DNA of 64,000 nucleotides from Nilaparvata lugens (lineage: Eukaryota; Arthropoda; Insecta; Hemiptera; Delphacidae). The notes below the pieces were generated by a model that made no database searches, was not told where the DNA came from, and was given only the letters and a program-made list of their open reading frames with translations. Numbering within the stretch: position 1 is the first letter of the stretch; each line of letters begins with the position of its first letter. Below, piece after piece: positions 56,299 to 64,000 of this stretch. The stretch lies in NCBI RefSeq assembly GCF_014356525.2, contig NC_052511.1, forward strand, positions 8,216,500 to 8,280,499. Reading direction: 5' to 3'. A program made the translations under genes and the position numbers.

Positions 56299-56471
56299 AT
56301 TCAGTTCAAAACTTAATTTATTTATACATTAATACATACAATATCATTCTTAACTATGCATGATTGGGAAAGGAACAGTTTTGGGCTTTAAGCCTGCTTT
56401 TTCTTCCCCAATCATTCATGGTTAAGAATGGTATTGTATGTATTAATGTATAAATAAATTCAGTTTTGAAC
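56299..56471. other. Long hairpin, ~70-bp arms
   Basis: Left arm 56299-56375 (TTCAAAACTTAATTTATTTA ... CATGATTGGGAA) pairs with right arm 56400-56471 (TTCCCCAATCATTCATGG ... TAAATAAATTCAG). A ~25-base loop contains AGTTTTGGGCTTTAAGCC. A MITE or a hairpin RNA source are both possible. Confidence 0.75.
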
Positions 56472-57234
56472 TATCAAATATTGAGTCCAAAATAATTTTA
56501 AACTAGGAGTTTAGAATTTAGAAAAGTTGAAAACCAAATTAAATAATAATACTCCACTAAATCATCATTGATAACAGAAAAATACTGTATTAATAATTGC
56601 AAATTTTGAAACTTGAAAAGAATCTCAAACTCACTTTTAAAATTTAATGTTTAGTTTGAACTTCGTTCTATTAATCTATTTATTTTTGGTTTCATATTTC
56701 TGGTATTCCACGTTCTAGTTTCACAATTGTGTACTCTACTAACTTGATGTTAAAAAAGATTTGGGAAGTTTCGGGAAATTGATAAAACAGTATTTCCTAT
56801 TAGAAACTGTAAATAATAAGTATAGTAATTCAATAAAGTGAACGAAAGCAATTACTATTTTTGTAGAGCATTCAAAACTCATTGAATCAACTTCCATCTA
56901 CCGGACAAATACAATACTACGTCCACTATGCTTAACAACTCTTCCACCAATCACAAGCGGCTAACTTCGTTCTAGCACACGCCCCTCAATCCTATTGGTC
57001 GATGACAAATCACTATACTCCATTTTGTGGGAGAGAGTTAGCAATATTCCAACCAACCAATAAAATATAATGCAGAATATCAAGTTTGTTTTTTGTCCTG
57101 CAAAATTATTTCATTAATATGTGAATATTTCCTATTTGAGTGATAATGATGTGAAATATTTCTTCTATGTTTGGGTTTGAAGCATCTAAATTGAAAAATC
57201 TAATTTGTAAAAAAGTGCCGGACATTTTGTGAAG
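56472..57234. other. AT-rich non-coding stretch
   Basis: ATTGG/CCAAT motifs cluster at 56945-57060, with some likeness to the 9199 repeat. No gene is seen. Confidence 0.4.
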
Positions 57235-57372
57235 AGAACTACTACAGGAATCAACCTATTTTTGACTATGTATAACCTTATCTAAATTTGGGAGAGGAAT
57301 AGCACACGGGTTACCTTCTTTTTTCTCTCCCTTTTATTTTGATGATGTACTTATTGTATGAATCAATGAAGA
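57235..57372 (+). repeat. CTCTCCC-family short element tail
   Basis: TTTTGACTATGTATAACCTT, AAATTTGGGAGAGGAATAGC, TTTTTTCTCTCCCTTTTATT and GATGATGTACTTATTGTATG; very like the 8640 copy. Confidence 0.75.
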
Positions 57373-58550
57373 TTAACTAAAAAAAAACTAACAAGAATTA
57401 CAAAACCAGATTGACTAATAGAAATTACTTAGATATTTCATTTATTCAAATGCTAATGAATTAATAATTATAATTAAACGAGATTCCATTGAATTTCCAT
57501 CTTGCTGTTTACCCTGGTGTCAATATTTGCAGTAGCAGAAGTCTTCGCTCTTCGGGGTGATTTACAGCATTTAATGTGGATTTTCGTTCAATTATAATTA
57601 ACATTGACAAGATTGTATTTGTGAGAAAAATAATTAAAATAGAATTGACAAGATTGTATTTGTGATAATAGAGGATGTGGTATTTCCGACTCTCAATCAA
57701 AAAATTAACGTTGGTAGATGAATACTCTCTCACAAATTTTAGATTATTCTTCTGTGTTTCGCATTGTACTTTTAGAAGAGTTTTGGTCATTACCAACCAA
57801 GCTAGGGCCAAACAACAGAGGCGCTTGGTCAATCATCTGAAACACGGTCGTGCGTAACTCAATCCTCTGCTAACGGTACATCTGCGTCAGAGTTTGACTC
57901 CGAAAAATGCGTACCCAATTACCTTTTGTAGTTGGAAATTCCTGGTTCACGAGGAAAAAGCGTGCTGTTTAATGAAAGAAATAGCGCCGGAATCAAGCCG
58001 CCTGGTCTCACGCGCGTTTCGCGAACTCTTTGTGGAATTTACGACAATTGATTGGCTGTGATATTTACTGTGTGTCTTCAAAGCCTGTTGTCATCTACCA
58101 ATCAGGGAAACCTCCCGAATAATAATACTTTCTTTGTCAGCTTTAGTTACAAGTTATTATCTGCTCGTCTACAATTCTATGGAAGTCATGACTTGAAGTT
58201 GCGGATTTTAATCACGTGCTCAGTGTTCCAGGTTATCAGCACGGTTTGAGATTCTATGGAAGTCAAGACCTGAAGTTGGTAACTATAGTGGATTTTGTAC
58301 ACTCGAATATCTTTTCGGATCTTAAAGAGAACTCGTCCTTGAAGATTGAAAATTCTTAAATGAAAACGACTTTATATTGTCAAAGCCGTCGTTTCCATTT
58401 AATACGGATATTCACCACAACATCACCTTTACAACAAGACAAAATGTAAAAGTTGAAAATTCTCTAGCAATGACTATAAGTGTAGCAAGGTCGCTTGTCA
58501 GCTTTTAGTTTGAAATAGTTTAGATTGTCAATTATAGTTGAGAATAAATG
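57373..58550. other. Non-coding stretch
   Basis: A small duplication GACAAGATTGTATTTGTGA occurs at 57606 and 57648. I see no gene with recognisable motifs. Confidence 0.45.
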
Positions 58551-59404
58551 CTCTAATACAATGGTCGCCAAACTTATGAGCCTGTGAGCTAGAATAGCAT
58601 TTATGAAACTACTAGTGAGCTACCAAGGAATATTCGACTGAGAAAATTATCTTTTATTGCCTATAAAGATACATTTCTGGTGTTGAAATCTACTTATGTC
58701 ATAGCAAAAAGTATAACAAAAGTTGAAATGTACATTTCAATGTGAGCAGTGGAACGAACTTTTTTTGGTCATCAAATATTTTCTTGATGTTTGGAGTGTA
58801 CGTTGTAGCCGCCATTCTGATGCAGTTGTCCAAATGTTCATCAGTCAGTCTGTTCTTATATCGATTTTTCATGAATTTCATTCTTGAAAAAGATGCTTCA
58901 CACAAGTAAGTAGAGCTGAACATAGCTTTCAACCTCCATGCAACTTTAATAATATTTGGATATTTTTCTTTGGGGATTTGAGGCCAAATATTTCCAGTTT
59001 CAGAAAGTGATCTGAGAGACAGATCATTTTGAAAATCCACAAATCCATTTCAACTGAAGCCCGATCTCCATCAAAATGTTGTACAACACAAGCTGCAAAG
59101 TCTTCTGCATAGATCTCTACAAAAGAGAGTTGATGAATTGTACCATTATTTGATATGCTTTTAAAATCTTGGAATCGTTGATCAAACTGTTGTCTCAAGT
59201 CTGAAAGAATTGTAACGTATTCTTGGTTATTGCTGCGGTGCTGTGGAGGATTTTTCTTGTCATTGATTTTCTTCAGACAGGGAAAGTGTTTATATTCAAA
59301 CTGGACGACATTCTTTTGCACGAGCATTCCTGTGAGCTACCAAAAACTACCCCACGAGCTACCGGTAGCTCGCGATCGACTGTTTGGCGACCACTGCTCT
59401 AATA
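58551..59404 (-). mobile_element. Internally deleted hAT element with 8-bp target duplications
   Basis: CTCTAATA stands at both 58551-58558 and 59397-59404. The element (58559-59396, 838 bp) starts CAATGGTCGCCAAAC and ends GTTTGGCGACCACTG, a 15-bp inverted repeat with one mismatch. Eight-base duplications and CA(G)TGG ends are hallmarks of hAT transposons. It carries only the 3' part of a transposase on the minus strand. Confidence 0.95.
58699..59327 (-). pseudogene. hAT transposase C-terminal part, frameshifted
   Basis: The upstream frame (59327 down) contains KHFPCLKKI and LRQQFDQRFQDFKSI. Near 59030-59045 it shifts to a second frame with NDLSLRS, IWPQIPKEKYPNIIKVAWRL, STYLCEASFSRMKF and KNRYKNRLTDEHLDNCIRMA. 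This is the hAT C-terminal dimerisation region in the form seen in transposases close to ZBED5/GTF2IRD2-type proteins. The BED finger and most of the catalytic domain are missing, so it cannot be active. Confidence 0.88.
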
Positions 59405-59455
59405 CTACACAAGATTCATCTGCATCATAATATATCATCCTTATTACTAGTAAAT

Positions 59456-59693
59456 TCGTATAGCTTTTGTTGGTGGGGAGTCCCTTGCGGGAATGTCCCA
59501 CAGCCTGAATATATAATTTAAGCCGTCAATGGGCCTTACGACTGTCCTACTTCAGCCGGGACCGACAGCAAACGTTCCCATCCAATAGCACGGGAGTGAT
59601 CTGGTTAAAAAACTTTTGGCTATGAGAGGGTTTGAACCCGGGATCTATATGCTGCTAAGCAAGCACTCTATCCACTAGACCACGGATCACTTC
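59456..59693 (-). mobile_element. tRNA-derived SINE, copy 2
   Basis: On the minus strand the head is TGATCCGTGGTCTAGTGGAT, AGAGTGC (A box) and GGGTTCAAACCC (B box), better kept than in copy 1. The body GTCGGTCCCGGCTGAAGTAG, CCCATTGACGGCTTAAA and GGGACTCCCCACCA follows. Confidence 0.88.
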
Positions 59694-60058
59694 TTATTTA
59701 AAGAGTTTGACAAATTTACGACAGAACTTGAGTTTGTGGCCTAGGCCCGACTCAACATTAAACACTGGTGTTCCTTTTGAATGGAAACGACTAAAATATT
59801 TATATATATATTAGGATTTTACGGTGAATCACCGCCTTCCTTCTTTTAGTCGGATTTTCCATGTTTGTCGGTCATTCCACTCCCCATCTGTAAGATTTCT
59901 AGCCTCCATGGCGTCGTCCACCTTGTCTCGCCAAGATCGCCTTGGCCTCCCTCGCTTCCGTCTACCCAATGGGCTCCAGTCCGTCACTAGAATATTTCAA
60001 AACCAATAATCTATTTAACCAAAAACAATTTGAGATACTAGTTTCGATTGTCACTCTA

Positions 60059-60250
60059 TTATTAATCTCTTGAAAGCTTGAACATTGAGTGGCAGAATAT
60101 ATAATATAGCGTGAGCGTAGCCTTACGATTGGCAATCAGCTGTTGACCAATGGAGGATGAGCTCTACTGTCATTGGCCGAGCGACTATACAACCACTATT
60201 CCAAATATGCCCATGCGAACCGTTAAACAGCGAAGAGAAAAGTTAGTTAC
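60059..60250 (+). repeat. Interspersed repeat shared with 9199-9395
   Basis: GAAAGCTTGAACATTGAGTG, ACGATTGGCAATCAGCTGTT and GAGCTCTACTGTCATTGGCC. Confidence 0.75.
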
Positions 60251-60920
60251 TGACAAAACTAAGACGATAATGTTAGTAAGAAAGGAAGAATAAATGAACT
60301 AATTTGAAACCAACAAATACAAAAAAAAAATACCACAACGAAGACAAAGACAGAAAATTGATACTGGAGAAACCAAAGTCAAATTTGAGAGTATAATGAT
60401 AAGGAGAAGAAAACTAGACTACTACTCTAAAATAAGAATGGATATTAGTGGTATTGTACTGCCTAGAATGAGTCTGTTCATTTGAACTGGACACGGAATA
60501 GTTGTTCATTATCCCAGTTCCTGTGTTTCCATTGCATCTGAAATGTTCAACAGTTCAAATGCCAGCCTTTGCCATTGACATACATCATTTCAACACTTTC
60601 TTCTGCCTTGAATTTATGATTATTTGCTATTAGATGCTATTTCAATCACATTTCAAGTATTTTTCATTCAATATAGATTTCTAGAACAACATCGCATTCT
60701 AAGTTTTTAAGAGCAACTAGAAAGAAGTTTAGCTTACAAGAACCTTGGATCGTTCCAAACTTTATAGATTATCCTTAGAGCAAAATAACAGAACCATCAA
60801 ATAAAATAGATTTTGAATTCCATCTAAATCTTAATTGAATAGGTCATGTAGAAAACATAGAAACAGCATCCATCGTTAATATTGTCGAACAATAGAATAT
60901 TCCGCTCCAGACGAATGAGC
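60251..60920. other. AT-rich non-coding stretch
   Basis: I see nothing that I can name in it. Confidence 0.45.
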
Positions 60921-61200
60921 AGCAAACTGTATCTGAGCAATGAGAGCGACAGAGAGAAAACATCCAAGCAAACTGTATCTGAGCAATGAGAGCGACAGAG
61001 AAAAAACATCCAAGCAAACTGTATCTGAGCAATGAGAGCGACAGAGAAAAAACATCCAAGCAAACTGTATCTGAGCAATGAGAGCGTCAGAGAAAAAACA
61101 TCCAAGAAAACTGTATCTGAGCAATGAGAGCGACAGAGAAAAAACATCCAAACAAACTGTATCCGACCAATGAGAGCGACAGAGAGAAAACATCCAACAA
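60921..61200. repeat. 46-bp minisatellite, six units
   Basis: AAACTGTATCTGAGCAATGA starts at 60924 and every 46 bases to 61154; each unit ends in ACAGAGAAAAAACATCCAAG. Confidence 0.95.
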
Positions 61201-62130
61201 CGGAAGAAAGAAAACTGAACAGAAAGAGAGAGAATGTGGAGGAAGATCAAGAGCGGGAATTCCAGAGGACAACGCCCCTCGCGAAAATTCGGCAACAATT
61301 TCTCGTGGATCTGTTTTGACCTTGGTGTTGGTACCAGCTACCAAACAACTACAAAAACTACTTTTCAAAAACGTTTTTCATTTCCTCTCCTAGGAATATT
61401 CTAGCAGCGACTAATAAGTAGGTAGAAAAAAAAACAGTATCTTTACTCTATGATACTAGATAGATCGCTGCTAATACTTGACTGAGATTTACCTGAGACA
61501 AATGATTACTACATTATGATTGAACGGTATCTTTTTACTATGGATTTACCCTCATGGGAAAACCTAGCAATTATTGTTTGATCATGGGACACAACTTGAC
61601 AGAATTGAAAACAAAAAACCTGACAGAAAAAAATGCAAATAATGCGGTTAATATGACCACTAAATTTCCTCTCCTAGAGCGGAAATAGGTTGCTGCTAAC
61701 CTTTAACTGCGATTTACTCCCGGGGGAATCCCTTGTTTGATTTTGGAATACAAATTGACAAAAATTTCAAGTAAATAACATGAAAAAAACGTAAATAATG
61801 CGGTTACTATGACCACGGAGCTTCCTCTCCTAGGAAGATGAGTCCCTTGCTGCTAATAAAGGACTACGATTCAATCCCGGGGAAAAACCTAACAATTATT
61901 GTTTGATCTTAGGACACAATTTGACAGAAATTGAAAACAAATAGCATGAAAGAATAGACTAAAATAATGCGGTTACTTGACCACTGACTGGTTCCTCACA
62001 GAACAATTATGATTGCAGACAGTTCACTTATTCCAGGGTAATGACGAAAATACTCGTGATTTACGGTAGGCATTTTTGTGGTCAGAATTTCCTGAGAATC
62101 AGAAAAACCTGGAGAACAAGACATAAGACT
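61201..62130. other. Non-coding stretch with a degenerate ~150-bp repeat
   Basis: Phrases such as TTTCCTCTCCTAGGAA, TTGACAGAA and AATAATGCGGTTA recur at about 61380-61480, 61640-61690, 61800-61850 and 61960, with a ~150-bp step. No gene is seen. Confidence 0.55.
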
Positions 62131-62284
62131 AAGGTCCGGTTGCACAAAAGCCGGTTACATTTCAATTGTGATTATCTTAAAAGAACCAATTAGAGAAGAC
62201 GTTTTTGAAAAGACGGCTTCTCTGATTGGTTCTCGTGGAATTGATCACTTTTAAAATTTAACCGGCTTTTGTGCAACCGACACT
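62131..62284. mobile_element. P-family palindromic MITE, copy 5
   Basis: AAGGTCCGGTTGCACAAAAG pairs with CTTTTGTGCAACCGACACT; inner CTTCTCTGATTGGTTCTCG as in copy 1. Confidence 0.9.
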
Positions 62285-62571
62285 ACGGTTTTCATAAAAT
62301 TCCACTTGGCAAGTGGCAATATTTTTCCTAGTTATGTTTGAAAGGATTACTGTGAAGAATTTGAATAATTTATAATAATATTAATGAAATAATTAAAGGC
62401 TATAAAATTTTGAAAAATTATTGTAGATTTCACCCTACATAAGATTTGATAGATAAATGATTGCGTTGGTGTGAAAGTATTCTAGTCTTAAAAATTTACA
62501 ACACACTTATTAGTATGAAATTTTCAGTTTTACCAAATTTGAATTAAATGAATTATTATGAATTGATAATA

Positions 62572-63198
62572 CTAGTAGTTCTGTGAACAGTAGACCTCAC
62601 GCAGTATTCTCATCCACAAGTACCTGATTGAAACTATAGACCTTATGGAAATGCAGCAATAGACTGGCTTCTCCACACATCTGTGTAATCACTTGTCAGC
62701 TGATTTATGATGAATAATTCTATAGTCTGATTTTTACTCTAATATTGGCGTATGAAGGAGGCTCCTTTTTCCTTTTATATTATCCTTGAAATGCAAAATT
62801 TCCAAAAACCTTGTATATACGTCGACGCGCAATTAAAAAAGGAACATACTTGTCAAATTTCATGAAAATCTATTACCGCGTTTCGCCGTAAATACGCAAC
62901 ATTTTCTGGTTTCTTTTCTGGCTCAAAATTTTGCAAAATTACTCAAAAATTTCCAATTTATAGAGATTTGAGTGAAATATTTTTGTTTTTAATCAGTTCA
63001 AATATCAAAATTCCAAATTTTTAGTTTAGTCATTAGTTTTGAAGTGGAAATTGGACTTTTTGAAGTGAAAGTGAAATTCTCAAGTGAAAGTTTCTTTTTT
63101 GAAACTTTTATTTGTAAAAATTTGGGAGAAGACAGTTTTGGGCTATGCCTAATGCCAAACCGTCGACTTGAATCTTAGACTTTACTTCGCTCGGTCAA
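62572..63198 (-). mobile_element. B-family element, copy 5, between 61-bp direct repeats
   Basis: It starts CTAGTAGTTCTGTGAACAGT and ends TTCGCTCGGTCAA. About 230 extra bases (62905-63145) interrupt it relative to copy 4. TAGTATGAAATTTTCAGTTT and onward (62511-62571) recurs at 63200-63262 right after the element. Confidence 0.85.
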
Positions 63199-63262
63199 CT
63201 AGTATGAAATTTTCAGTTTTACCAAATTTGAATTAAATGGATTATGAATCAATTGATAATAT

Positions 63263-64000
63263 TAATTATAAATCAGGAGATGATAAATTCATGAGCACGA
63301 CAATTATATTATGTTGGAATGAATTTTGTACAACAAATGCAAGCAAATTATTAGCCTTGTAAATGATGACAAGAAAACATGATGTAACTGTGTTAAAATG
63401 CGTTTTTTATTGCTCTCCAGAGCCGGTTACATCTAGTTAACGGCCTGCTCAAGATCTGAACTGACAAGTATGTCCTGTTTCTCAGAGAGTGTCTGCACTT
63501 TTCGCTCTTGCGCGACTTTTGTATTTTCTTAATAGTCTTTCAAATGTCGGCGAAAAATGCGCTTCAAACATTGAAGAAATTCCAAAACAAGTTAAATGTT
63601 CATTAAGCACAAGTGAATCAGTAATTTAGTATACAACTCTTACTGAAAGAATTTCTATGGCAAATAAATGAATATTGTATTTGAAAGAGCCTTGAAGTGA
63701 GAATTTCATGTATCATGAATAGAGGTGTCAAGTATTTTATTCAATACCAACCCCTACACTAAAGATGACATTTCATATGCAGGTTATTAAAGAATTGAAT
63801 AGAATAGAATTTATTGAAACGCAATGAACTATAATCAATAATAAATAATAAGACTCAACTGATCTTTGATTGGCACTTTTTGATTGGTTATTAGAACGTT
63901 TGCTTCTCGAAAATGATGAAACATTATAGTCTGTGTAAAATAAGTTGTACACCAATGATGACATTTTATATGCAGGTTATTAAAGAATAAAATAGAATAG
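63263..64000. other. AT-rich non-coding end of window with a small duplication
   Basis: GATGACATTTCATATGCAGG with TTATTAAAGAAT at 63765 recurs at 63958. Otherwise I see no gene. Confidence 0.5.

Noticed and set aside
59620..59693. Functional tRNA gene
   Set aside because: The boxes are good, but the sequence continues into a SINE body shared with 3595-3840.
60824..61298. Open frames with CRSHCSDTV repeats
   Set aside because: They are translations of the 46-bp minisatellite in three frames.

Overview
The window looks like AT-rich nuclear DNA from an arthropod, most likely an insect and perhaps a hemipteran. The evidence is one long spliced gene with GT-AG introns, non-LTR retrotransposons, tRNA-derived SINEs, hAT and foldback DNA elements, many micro/minisatellites and a 100-N assembly gap. 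There are no bacterial-style operons. The organism assignment is inference from style only.

The only host gene I can support lies on the + strand in the first third. Eight exons (3065-3197, 5746-6031, 6908-7038, 8003-8190, 8974-9154, 14456-14664, 16470-16592, 18195-18590) join in phase into a 548-residue C-terminal part. It has three fibronectin type III domains, one transmembrane helix and an acidic cytoplasmic tail, and resembles the protogenin/IGDCC branch of the DCC/neogenin family. The N-terminal exons lie upstream of the window. Its introns hold a 30-bp array carrying nuclear-receptor-type half-sites (1445-1840), an RTE-type reverse transcriptase fragment (1884-2965, minus), a tRNA-derived SINE (3595-3840), a 41-bp minisatellite (4340-4985), a 5'-truncated two-ORF LINE with an intact 991-residue ORF2 (9455-13548), an RTE C-terminal fragment, and a tandem duplication that copied the splice acceptor and start of the transmembrane exon.

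From 18.6 to 38 kb there is no recognisable protein gene. A Gln-type minisatellite follows the stop codon (18690-20060); then comes AT-rich DNA, possibly partly long 3'UTR, with isolated foldback elements.

From 38 to 64 kb the DNA is a dense graveyard of mobile elements inserted into one another: several repeat families in multiple copies, up to four nesting levels, a LINE fragment between the inverted repeats of a DNA element, a 751-bp tandem duplication, a 1.2-kb pyrimidine tract, and a deleted hAT element with perfect 8-bp target duplications (58551-59404).

I found no clearly new gene system. The best leads are the half-site array, the duplicated transmembrane-exon acceptor with its built-in stop, the LINE fragment enclosed in inverted repeats, the nested family structure, and a few very strong hairpins.
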